Positions 1 through 4,907 of a stretch of DNA of 5,249 nt are shown piece by piece. A program made the position numbers and the translations under genes. How positions within the stretch are numbered: the stretch's first letter is position 1; each line of letters opens with the position of its first letter. The notes under the pieces are model-generated. The model searched no databases, had not been told where the DNA came from, and was given only the letters and a program-made list of their open reading frames with translations. The DNA is from Methanomassiliicoccaceae archaeon UBA367 (GTDB lineage: Archaea; Thermoplasmatota; Thermoplasmata; Methanomassiliicoccales; Methanomethylophilaceae): assembly GCA_002506255.1 (NCBI GenBank), contig DAXF01000035.1, positions 1 through 5,249 on the forward strand, read 5' to 3'.

Positions 1-768
1 GGACCTGGATCCGCAGCACTGGATGAATGCGATCTTCTTTGGGGCCTCACCGGATGATGGCATCTCTATGTGGCCGTGGAACGGACCGGAAGCGCACATC
101 ATCCTCTCGAACTCCATAGCGGTGACGACGTTGTCGTACCTGCCATAGCCATACTCTGTGGCGATGCTTGCATCCCAGACATCGAATCCTGCGGAAACGA
201 TGATCGAGCCCACATCAAGAACCTCTACCTTGTCTACATCCTTGTAGTTGATAGCGCCCTTCTTACAGGTCTTCTCACAGATACCGCACTTGCCATTGAG
301 AATCATGCGGCAGGTGTCGGGGTCGATGATCGCGACCCTGGGAACAGCCTGGGCGTGGGGTATGTATATCGCTTTCCTCTTGGAGAGCCCGAACTCGAAC
401 TGATCGGAAATGTTCTTGGTAGGACACTTCACAATGCAGTCTCCGCAGCCCGTACACTCGTCGGGGTCAACGTATCTTGCTTTCTTCTTGACTGTTACCT
501 TAAAGTCGCCTTCCTTTCCGTCGACCTTAACGACCTCTGAGAAGGTCATCATGGTGATGTTCGGGTGGCCGGCACAGTCTGCCATCTTTGGGGACAGAAT
601 GCAAGCGGAACAGTCGTTCGTCGGGAACGTCTTGTCGAGACGGGCCATCTTTCCACCGATGGTGGGGTCTTTCTCCACCAGGTAGACATGTATGTCCCTG
701 TCCGCAAGATCCAACGAAGCCTGAATCCCTGCGATTCCTCCTCCAATAACCAACGCTGATTTTGTCAA
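1..768 (-). CDS. hdrA: CoB-CoM heterodisulfide reductase subunit A (HdrA), C-terminal part missing at window edge
   Basis: HdrA is the FAD and iron-sulfur subunit of cytoplasmic heterodisulfide reductase; in methanogens it bifurcates electrons between ferredoxin and the CoM-S-S-CoB disulfide. The 256 visible residues begin with a Rossmann FAD motif GGGIAG (9-14), then IGGKMA (37-42) and the HdrA signature NDCSACILSPKM (51-62). A two-cluster ferredoxin insert follows: C105-x2-C108-x2-C111-x3-C115-P and C153, C161-x2-C164-x3-C168. The visible part ends in FIQCCGSRS (248-256), like the family's FIQCxGSR. The start is TTG at 768, with GGAGG seven bases upstream. An in-frame ATG at 840-838 would add 24 residues but has no Shine-Dalgarno site and lies too close to the TATA box. 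The protein begins at the FAD domain, so it lacks the N-terminal cluster domain of roughly 140 residues found in Methanothermococcus-type HdrA. The gene is divergent from the proteasome-exosome block. Its HdrB/C partners are not visible. Family assignment is very secure; the redox partner is unknown. Confidence 0.95.
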   Translation of the reverse strand, partial: MTKSALVIGGGIAGIQASLDLADRDIHVYLVEKDPTIGGKMARLDKTFPTNDCSACILSPKMADCAGHPNITMMTFSEVVKVDGKEGDFKVTVKKKARYVDPDECTGCGDCIVKCPTKNISDQFEFGLSKRKAIYIPHAQAVPRVAIIDPDTCRMILNGKCGICEKTCKKGAINYKDVDKVEVLDVGSIIVSAGFDVWDASIATEYGYGRYDNVVTAMEFERMMCASGPFHGHIEMPSSGEAPKKIAFIQCCGSRS

Positions 769-775
769 ATCTTTG

Positions 776-780
776 CCTCC
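776..780 (-). promoter_or_regulatory. Shine-Dalgarno site of hdrA (GGAGG)
   Basis: On the minus strand GGAGG precedes TTG by seven bases. This spacing decides for the TTG start at 768 over the upstream in-frame ATG at 840. Confidence 0.8.
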
Positions 781-853
781 GTTAATTACATAGATTGTTT
801 GGAACTGGAAAGTAGGAACATGCTTGGGTATTTTAACCATTTCTACATAATTG

Positions 854-863
854 TTTTATATAA
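854..863 (-). promoter_or_regulatory. Putative hdrA TATA box (TTATATAAAA)
   Basis: The minus strand reads TTATATAAAA, preceded by an A-rich stretch (GCAAAT) that could serve as the TFB recognition element. Placing transcription start about 25 bases downstream puts it near 833, giving a leader of about 65 bases before the TTG codon. A second, weaker AT-rich element (TTAAAATA on the minus strand, about 829-836) could act instead. The core is nearly palindromic, so it could also work toward the plus strand. Confidence 0.5.
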
Positions 864-915
864 CATTTGCATTATTAAATAGACTTTTTGAATTATGGAG
901 AAAAAAACGTTCAAC

Positions 916-939
916 AATATTTAGTGTTACCTAAATATT
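916..939. repeat. Perfect 9-bp inverted repeat with 6-base spacer
   Basis: AATATTTAG (916-924) and CTAAATATT (931-939) are exact reverse complements, separated by TGTTAC. A 24-base dyad of this form fits an operator for a dimeric helix-turn-helix regulator. It lies about 53 bases upstream of the hdrA TATA box, on the side away from hdrA. As RNA it would make only a weak A/U hairpin, so a DNA-level role is more plausible. Confidence 0.55.
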
Positions 940-1002
940 TTCAAGCCAGATGTCCAAAAAACGAATATCGCAATGTATTACCTTAACAGACAATACTACT
1001 CT

Positions 1003-1018
1003 ATTATTTGTCTTTTTT
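1003..1018 (+). terminator. T-rich tract, possible archaeal terminator for an intergenic transcript
   Basis: The tract ATTATTTGTCTTTTTT ends in six consecutive T. Archaeal RNA polymerase can terminate at such oligo-T runs without a hairpin. No gene upstream on the plus strand needs it, so it would matter only if a short transcript starts in the intergenic region. It could equally be compositional noise in AT-rich DNA. Confidence 0.2.
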
Positions 1019-1022
1019 ACAG

Positions 1023-1049
1023 AGATACTTCGGAAAATCCGAAGCATTT
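1023..1049 (+). repeat. Hairpin: perfect 7-bp stem CTTCGGA-AAA-TCCGAAG, extendable
   Basis: CTTCGGA (1028-1034) and TCCGAAG (1038-1044) form a perfect stem around AAA. As RNA the stem can extend outward through one A-C mismatch by A-U, U-A and G-U pairs to 1023/1049. U-rich sequence (TTTT, 1047-1050) follows. It lies about 80 bases before the zinc-finger gene. Its role, whether leader structure, terminator-like element or operator, cannot be told from sequence alone. Confidence 0.5.
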
Positions 1050-1126
1050 TCTCCGGTTAATCGAATTCCTCGTTATGAAAATCAGTAAGAATAATAACCA
1101 AAAAATGATACTCTGTTGCGATTGCA

Positions 1127-1633
1127 TTGATCGAGTATTATCTGCTGGCTCTTTCCATGATGGTCCTTTTTGCCATCACTGCAAGAGTTTTACGAAAATC
1201 TAGAGAGGGCAGGATTTTTCTCGAAAAATTGTACAATGAGAAAAAAATCGCAAGAAAATCTACCAAACTTTTGGAAGAAGGCAACATAGACAAAACCTGC
1301 AGAATCTGCTTCGGGAGCATCGAAGGGGGCATAGTAGCCGAATGCTCCTGTGGGAATTCATTCCATGTTTCCTGTGCAGAGCCTACCTCCCGATGCCCTT
1401 ATTGCGATAATCCGTACGGTCAGATGCTCATAAGGGGGGCGAAGACATCCAAGTGCCCTTTCTGCGGAGAACGGATGACCTCAGACATATGCGTTTGCGG
1501 GACCGTTTACCCTTTTGAGGACGGGACCTTCAAGTGCGTCTGCGGCGCACCGATGCATATGTCCATGACCACATGTCCGGAATGCGGTGCCAAATACGAG
1601 ACGTTCATGGCTGTCCCCAGAGAAACGGTTTAA
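1127..1633 (+). CDS. Membrane-anchored RING-like / zinc-ribbon protein of unknown function
   Basis: This 168-residue protein has one hydrophobic segment at residues 4-22, followed by R20, R23, K24 and R26. The positive-inside rule therefore places the rest in the cytoplasm. A charged linker (about 23-55) leads to a cysteine-rich region. C58-x2-C61, C73-x-C75, H80-x2-C83 and C90-x2-C93 form a C4HC3 set, matching the ligand order of RING-variant fingers and resembling prokaryotic RING-like families. Next come C110-x2-C113 with C122-x-C124, then C137-x-C139 with C150-x2-C153, two zinc-ribbon-like modules. CxCGxxxH...CPxC recurs at 73-93 and 137-153, suggesting internal duplication. The TTG start follows an in-frame TGA at 1106-1108, with no clear Shine-Dalgarno site. 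The only nearby alternative, ATG at 1157, would truncate the membrane segment. The rnp2 start lies 22 bases downstream, so cotranscription is likely. The N-terminal part is more AT-rich than its neighbours. Ubiquitin-ligase-like activity is conjecture; a structural or nucleic-acid-binding zinc protein is equally possible. Confidence 0.8.
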   Translation: MIEYYLLALSMMVLFAITARVLRKSREGRIFLEKLYNEKKIARKSTKLLEEGNIDKTCRICFGSIEGGIVAECSCGNSFHVSCAEPTSRCPYCDNPYGQMLIRGAKTSKCPFCGERMTSDICVCGTVYPFEDGTFKCVCGAPMHMSMTTCPECGAKYETFMAVPRETV

Positions 1634-1655
1634 ACACTGCGGACCATGTGGACGC

Positions 1656-1943
1656 ATGGTAGTGAAGGAGAAGAGGGGTCGACGAAGATATGTTGCCTTC
1701 AGAGTGGACCCAATATTGCGCAGGGACAATCTCAGAAGAGCCCTTGCAGCGGGCTCCGTCATCCAATGCTCAGAGGGGTGGGCCATCATAAGATGTGCTC
1801 CTTCCGAGACCTCCGTCGTGGCAGAAAGCATCCGATCCGCCTATCCGGGAACCGTATCTCTGGCCACCTCCGGGACGCTGAAGACCCTCCGGGAAAGGTA
1901 CCCTGATCTGGAGCGCACGAAGCCCCCAAAGAGACGCACTTAG
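1656..1943 (+). CDS. rnp2: RNase P protein component 2 (Rnp2/Pop5 family)
   Basis: Archaeal Rnp2 is the Pop5 homologue. It pairs with Rnp3 (Rpp30) and supports the catalytic domain of RNase P RNA during tRNA 5'-end processing. The 95-residue product shows the expected pattern: a basic start with RRRYVAFRVD (9-18), the central GWAIIRC strand (41-47) and the C-terminal TSGTLKTLRERY (71-82), which matches the SGT-x-LR signature of the family. A basic tail (ERTKPPKRRT) follows. The start at 1656 is preferred because the longer in-frame ATG at 1587 lies inside the upstream gene and adds residues before the conserved region; only a weak GGA precedes 1656. Rnp2 directly upstream of psmA is a known archaeal arrangement and supports the call. 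The stop is TAG, with an in-frame TGA at 1962-1964. The sequence is divergent, so the call rests on motif plus position. Confidence 0.82.
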   Translation: MVVKEKRGRRRYVAFRVDPILRRDNLRRALAAGSVIQCSEGWAIIRCAPSETSVVAESIRSAYPGTVSLATSGTLKTLRERYPDLERTKPPKRRT

Positions 1944-1970
1944 GGCACTTTCTGCATAATATGAAAGGCC

Positions 1971-1978
1971 ATAAATAC
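1971..1978 (+). promoter_or_regulatory. Putative psmA TATA box (ATAAATAC)
   Basis: ATAAATAC lies in the 85-base gap between rnp2 and psmA, preceded by GAAAGG. A start about 26 bases downstream falls near 2000, leaving a leader of roughly 28 bases that contains AAGGAG. This would place the ATG at 1993 upstream of the transcript, agreeing with the 2029 start. The alternative ATATAC at 1986-1991 would put transcription start inside the Shine-Dalgarno site. Confidence 0.45.
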
Positions 1979-2012
1979 TGCCTGCATATACTATGCGCGA
2001 TAGGAACAGAAC

Positions 2013-2018
2013 AAGGAG
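2013..2018 (+). promoter_or_regulatory. Shine-Dalgarno site of psmA (AAGGAG)
   Basis: AAGGAG sits ten bases before ATG at 2029. Together with homology to the Thermoplasma N-terminus, it selects 2029 over the in-frame ATGs at 1993 and 2044. Confidence 0.65.
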
Positions 2019-2028
2019 CGTTTTTACT

Positions 2029-2739
2029 ATGCAACCAGGACAAATGGCATATGACAGGGGGATTACGGTATTCTCCCCGGACGGCAGGCTTTTCCAGGTC
2101 GAGTACGCCCGCGAGGCCGTGAAGAAGGGCACAACGGCCATCGGCCTCAAATTCGACAACGGAGTCATCCTCATAGGGGACAAGCATGCATCCAGCAGAC
2201 TGGTGGAGCCTGACTCGATCCAGAAGATCTACATGGTGGATGAGCACATAGGGTGCGCGACATCCGGGCTTGTCGCCGATGCGAGGATACTGGTCGATGA
2301 AGCCAGGAAGGATGCCCAGATCCACAAGATAACCTACGGGGACAACGTAACGATAGAGGGCCTCGTTAAGAAGGTCTGCGATTTCAAACAGAATTACACT
2401 CAGTACGGCGGGGTCCGCCCGTTCGGCACAGGTCTGCTCGTGGCAGGCGTTGACGACTTCGGATGCCAATTGTACGAGACCGATCCCTCCGGCGCCCTGG
2501 TGGCGTACAAGGCCGGTAGCATAGGCTCGGGCCGCCCGACTGTCATGGACGTCTTCGAAAAGGAGTTCGAGGACAACATGACATACGAGGCTGCCCTGGC
2601 GCTTGGCCTCAGAGCCCTTGCGGCCGCCACCGAGGATGAGCTGAACTCTCACAACATCGAGATCGGCGTTGTGGAGAAGGGCAAGATCTTCAGGACCCTT
2701 AACGATAAGGAGCTCGAAGAGGCCATCGGCAAAATGTGA
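2029..2739 (+). CDS. psmA: 20S proteasome alpha subunit
   Basis: PsmA forms the outer heptameric rings of the 20S proteasome and its N-termini gate substrate entry. The 236-residue protein is typical in length (233 in T. acidophilum). Gate residues known from the Thermoplasma structure are all present: Y8-D9-R10, P17 and Y26. K66, which contacts the C-terminal HbYX motif of activating ATPases, is conserved. TSGLVADAR (78-86), YTQYGGVRPFG (123-133), ETDPSG and IGSGRP follow in family order. There is no N-terminal catalytic threonine, as expected for an alpha subunit; the beta subunit must lie elsewhere. The start at 2029 matches the Thermoplasma N-terminus MQQGQMAYDR and has AAGGAG upstream. 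One small difference is glycine after YDR, where Thermoplasma has alanine. The TGA stop is followed six bases later by the SBDS gene, whose ribosome binding site overlaps it, so the two are probably coupled. Confidence 0.98.
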   Translation: MQPGQMAYDRGITVFSPDGRLFQVEYAREAVKKGTTAIGLKFDNGVILIGDKHASSRLVEPDSIQKIYMVDEHIGCATSGLVADARILVDEARKDAQIHKITYGDNVTIEGLVKKVCDFKQNYTQYGGVRPFGTGLLVAGVDDFGCQLYETDPSGALVAYKAGSIGSGRPTVMDVFEKEFEDNMTYEAALALGLRALAAATEDELNSHNIEIGVVEKGKIFRTLNDKELEEAIGKM

Positions 2740-2745
2740 GGGAAG

Positions 2746-3441
2746 ATGGTAGATCTGGATAATGCGGTCGTCGCCCGCTTGGATACCCATGGGGAGACGT
2801 TCGAGATCCTGCTCGATCCCACGGTGATCAGGGACATAAAGGCCGGCAAGGACGTCGACCTGCTGGAGCACATGGTGATAGACGATGTCTTCAACAATGC
2901 CAGCAGAGGGACCAGGCCTCAGAGCGAGAAGATCGTTGAGGCCTTCGGGACCACCGACATCCGCGCGATCGCCAGCCGAATCATCGAGAAAGGCGAGATC
3001 CAGATTACGACCGAGCAGAGGAGGGAGATGCTGGAGGCCAAGAGGCAGCGCATTGTGGCCTACATCTCTTCCAACGCCATAAATCCCCAAACCAAGCTGC
3101 CCCACCCGCCCAACAGAATAAGCATGGCCCTCGACGAGGTGAAATTCCACGTCGACGCATTCAAGACCATGGAGAAACAGGTCGATGAAGCCATGAAGCT
3201 GCTGAAGCCGCTTATTCCGATAAGGTTGGAGAAATCCAGAGTCGCAGTGAGGCTGAGCGGCACCGACTACGGGAAGTGCTACGAGGATCTCATAGGCTTC
3301 GGGGTCGTGGAGCGCGAGGAATGGCAGAAGGACGGCTCCTGGATAGGGGTCATGGAGATACCTGCCGGAAGGATCAACGAATTGACCGGCAGAATGAAGG
3401 ACAGGACGAGGGGCACCGCGGAAGTGAAGCTCATCTCCTGA
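2746..3441 (+). CDS. sdo1: Ribosome maturation factor, SBDS/Sdo1 family
   Basis: This is the archaeal homologue of the Shwachman-Bodian-Diamond syndrome protein. In eukaryotes that protein works with the GTPase EFL1 to release eIF6 from the 60S subunit; archaeal members are thought to act similarly with EF-2 and aIF6. At 231 residues it is full length. The FYSH domain spans about 1-90, with [14 protein letters not shown] (12-25), RGTRPQSE (54-61) and a TTEQRREML helix (88-96). The central three-helix domain covers about 95-160 and includes LPHPPNRI (118-125), the family signature. The C-terminal ferredoxin-like domain is about 162-231. ATG at 2746 follows GAGGG, which overlaps the psmA stop with short spacing. 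The SBDS gene between psmA and rrp4 is the canonical archaeal order. Its stop codon overlaps the ATG of an eight-codon frame (TGATG). Confidence 0.97.
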   Translation: MVDLDNAVVARLDTHGETFEILLDPTVIRDIKAGKDVDLLEHMVIDDVFNNASRGTRPQSEKIVEAFGTTDIRAIASRIIEKGEIQITTEQRREMLEAKRQRIVAYISSNAINPQTKLPHPPNRISMALDEVKFHVDAFKTMEKQVDEAMKLLKPLIPIRLEKSRVAVRLSGTDYGKCYEDLIGFGVVEREEWQKDGSWIGVMEIPAGRINELTGRMKDRTRGTAEVKLIS

Positions 3442-3467
3442 TGAAATATAACGAGTCTGAGAAGTGA
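3441..3467 (+). other. Eight-codon micro-ORF between sdo1 and rrp4, possible coupling element
   Basis: ATG at 3441 overlaps the sdo1 TGA (TGATG) and opens a frame reading MKYNESEK, with TGA at 3465-3467, four bases before the rrp4 ATG. A ribosome terminating on sdo1 could restart here and be delivered to rrp4. No Shine-Dalgarno site tailored to it is seen. It may be chance: short frames are common, and a functional peptide is unlikely. Confidence 0.25.
3444..3451 (+). promoter_or_regulatory. TATA-like element upstream of rrp4 (AAATATAA)
   Basis: An AT-rich octamer stands out between GC-richer genes and is centred about 25 bases before the rrp4 ATG. This is the spacing expected for a leaderless transcript starting at or next to 3472. 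It could give the exosome genes their own promoter. The rrp4 ATG also has only a partial ribosome binding site (GTGAT, 3464-3468), which would suit leaderless expression. Confidence 0.3.
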
Positions 3468-3471
3468 TAAC

Positions 3472-4173
3472 ATGGAGAAAAGAAGCGCCAGACCGGCACG
3501 CGAGATTGTAGTGCCGGGCGATATTCTGGATGACAGCGGCGCCAAGGCCGGCGACAACACATACACCGTCGACGGCAAGGTATACGCAGCAGTACTGGGA
3601 GTGAAGAACAAGAACCAGTACGGCGTGGGCGTCATACCCTTGGGCGGCAGGTACATGCCGAAACCGGGGGACATGGTCATCGGAATGATTAACGATATAG
3701 GATCATCCAACTGGATGGTGGACATAAGAGCCCCCTACCCAGCCCCGCTGCATGTCAGCGAGGTGCCGTGGAAGGTGGAGTTCGGCGACACATCCAGATA
3801 CCTCAACGTAGGCAATGTGGTCCTATTGAAGGTCCTCTCTGTCGATGAGGGCAAGAAGATACAGGTCACAATGAACGATTCCGGCCTCAGGAGACTTGAG
3901 GGCGGAAGACTCGTCGAGATACCGTACGTCAAGGTCTCCCGCGTAATAGGGAAGAGCGGGTCCATGATACAGATGATAAAGAACATGACGGACTGCCGCA
4001 TATTCATAGGCGAGAACGGCATCATCTGGATAGATGGGGGCGAGAGGAATGCGGAAGTGGCCGCCCAGGCCATAGAGATGATCGGTGAGAATGCCCACAA
4101 GGGAAGCCTCACCGAGCGTGTTAAAGAATTTATCGAGAAAGAGCTCCCCAACACAGGAGAGGTGGGAGAATGA
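3472..4173 (+). CDS. rrp4: Exosome complex RNA-binding cap protein Rrp4
   Basis: Rrp4 forms part of the trimeric cap on the archaeal exosome ring, binding RNA 3' ends and showing poly(A) preference in Sulfolobus. The 233-residue protein has the family's three parts. The N-terminal domain (about 1-60) contains [12 protein letters not shown] (10-21) and anchors the cap to the ring. The S1 domain (about 65-135) includes [11 protein letters not shown] (63-73) and the [14 protein letters not shown] strand region (84-97). The KH domain (about 147-205) has the GxxG loop in [10 protein letters not shown] (157-166) and GENGIIWI (180-187). An acidic C-terminal tail ends in [10 protein letters not shown]. 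Length and domain order are normal. The gene overlaps rrp41 by ATGA, so the two are translationally coupled; the 30-base gap to sdo1 is the loosest junction in this part of the cluster. Csl4, the alternative cap protein, is not in view. Confidence 0.97.
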   Translation: MEKRSARPAREIVVPGDILDDSGAKAGDNTYTVDGKVYAAVLGVKNKNQYGVGVIPLGGRYMPKPGDMVIGMINDIGSSNWMVDIRAPYPAPLHVSEVPWKVEFGDTSRYLNVGNVVLLKVLSVDEGKKIQVTMNDSGLRRLEGGRLVEIPYVKVSRVIGKSGSMIQMIKNMTDCRIFIGENGIIWIDGGERNAEVAAQAIEMIGENAHKGSLTERVKEFIEKELPNTGEVGE

Positions 4174-4907
4174 GCGGCACTACAGACATGATTTTGGTTG
4201 ACAAGGATGGAAAGAGGATAGACGGCAGAATGCCCGAAGAGCACAGGGCTGTGAAGATCGAGGCCGGTGTCCTGGCAAATGCAGACGGCTCCGCATATGT
4301 GGAGATCGGGAAGAACAAGGTACTGGCAGCGGTCTACGGGCCCAGAGAGTGCCACCCCAGACATCTTCAGGATCCCACCAAAGCCATCATCCAGTGCAAG
4401 TACAATATGCAGACCTACTCCGTAAGCGACCGTAAGAGGCCGGGAACGGACAGGAGATCCGTCGAGATATCAAAGATAACAGCGGAGGCCCTGGAGAAGG
4501 TCGTTCTGACCGAGCTCTATCCCCGCGCCTCCATAGACGTGTACATCGAGATCCTGCAGGCGAACGCGGGCACCAGGTGCGCAGGCCTTACGGCGGCATC
4601 CGTGGCCCTCGCCGATGCAGGGATACCCATGAGGGACATCATACCCGCCATCGCTGCCGGCAAGGCGGACGGGCACGTACTGCTGGACCTCAACAAGGAG
4701 GAGGACAACTTCGGACAGGCCGATGTACCTCTGGCCATCGTTCCCAGCACGAACGAGATCGTGCTGCTGCAGATGGACGGGAACATGACCCGACAGGAGT
4801 TCGACAGAGCGATAGAGCTGGCCGTAGGCGGATGCCACGACCTTTACAAGCTCCAGAAGGAAGCACTTCTGAAACGCTACGGTGACGGAGGTGATTCCGA
4901 TGAGTAA
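4170..4907 (+). CDS. rrp41: Exosome catalytic subunit Rrp41 (RNase PH fold)
   Basis: Rrp41 carries the phosphorolytic 3'-to-5' exoribonuclease site of the archaeal exosome and alternates with Rrp42 in a hexameric ring. The 245-residue protein shows GKRIDGR (14-20), [12 protein letters not shown] (31-42) and YGPRE (56-60). The arginine-rich RNA and phosphate contact region [12 protein letters not shown] (86-97) follows, as do [12 protein letters not shown] (133-144) and [14 protein letters not shown] (174-187). D179 and D185 form the D-x5-D pair equivalent to the catalytic aspartates of bacterial PNPase, so the enzyme should be active. ATG at 4170 overlaps the rrp4 stop (ATGA), with a purine-rich AGGAGAGGTGGGAG just upstream. 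The [14 protein letters not shown] acidic tail overlaps the rrp42 ribosome binding site and start codon by eight bases. The neighbourhood and motifs leave little doubt. Confidence 0.98.
   Translation: MSGTTDMILVDKDGKRIDGRMPEEHRAVKIEAGVLANADGSAYVEIGKNKVLAAVYGPRECHPRHLQDPTKAIIQCKYNMQTYSVSDRKRPGTDRRSVEISKITAEALEKVVLTELYPRASIDVYIEILQANAGTRCAGLTAASVALADAGIPMRDIIPAIAAGKADGHVLLDLNKEEDNFGQADVPLAIVPSTNEIVLLQMDGNMTRQEFDRAIELAVGGCHDLYKLQKEALLKRYGDGGDSDE
4887..4895 (+). promoter_or_regulatory. Strong Shine-Dalgarno site of rrp42 (GGAGGTGAT)
   Basis: GGAGGTGAT lies inside the last codons of rrp41, four bases before the rrp42 ATG at 4900. It is a full complement to the usual archaeal 16S 3' end, the strongest ribosome binding site in the window. 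It fixes the start even though the genes overlap. Confidence 0.85.

Larger units (their letters stand above)
769..1126. other. AT-rich divergent intergenic region between hdrA and the zinc-finger gene
   Basis: This 358-base stretch is visibly much more AT-rich than the flanking genes. It contains the hdrA ribosome binding site and TATA element, a perfect inverted repeat (916-939), a T-rich tract ending in six T (1003-1018) and a hairpin (1023-1049). I found no tRNA-like fold, no CRISPR-like repeat and no convincing coding sequence. A 76-codon plus-strand frame at 973-1203 looks spurious. The region most likely carries the divergent control elements for hdrA and the plus-strand cluster. Confidence 0.7.

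Noticed and set aside
70..540. Plus-strand 156-codon frame
   Set aside because: It lies antisense to hdrA, whose FAD and ferredoxin motifs are clear; no independent ribosome site or domain.
973..1203. Plus-strand 76-codon frame with CCDC and CHHC pairs that mimic a zinc finger
   Set aside because: It overlaps the zinc-finger gene in another frame, begins in AT-rich non-coding DNA without a Shine-Dalgarno site, and its cysteines arise from bases encoding the other protein's membrane helix.
1587..1655. Upstream ATG for rnp2 adding 23 residues
   Set aside because: It starts inside the zinc-finger gene, the extra residues precede the conserved Pop5 core, and the resulting overlap of 47 bases is unnecessary given ATG at 1656.
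1993..2028. Upstream start for psmA giving 12 extra residues
   Set aside because: The extension is absent from Thermoplasma PsmA, would lie upstream of the transcript start implied by the TATA box at 1971-1978, and AAGGAG is placed for 2029.
1786..3150. Very long minus-strand open frame (454 codons) opposite psmA and sdo1
   Set aside because: It is antisense to two unmistakable conserved genes, shows no recognisable motif, and is explained by the codon bias of GC-richer coding DNA leaving few stops on the opposite strand.
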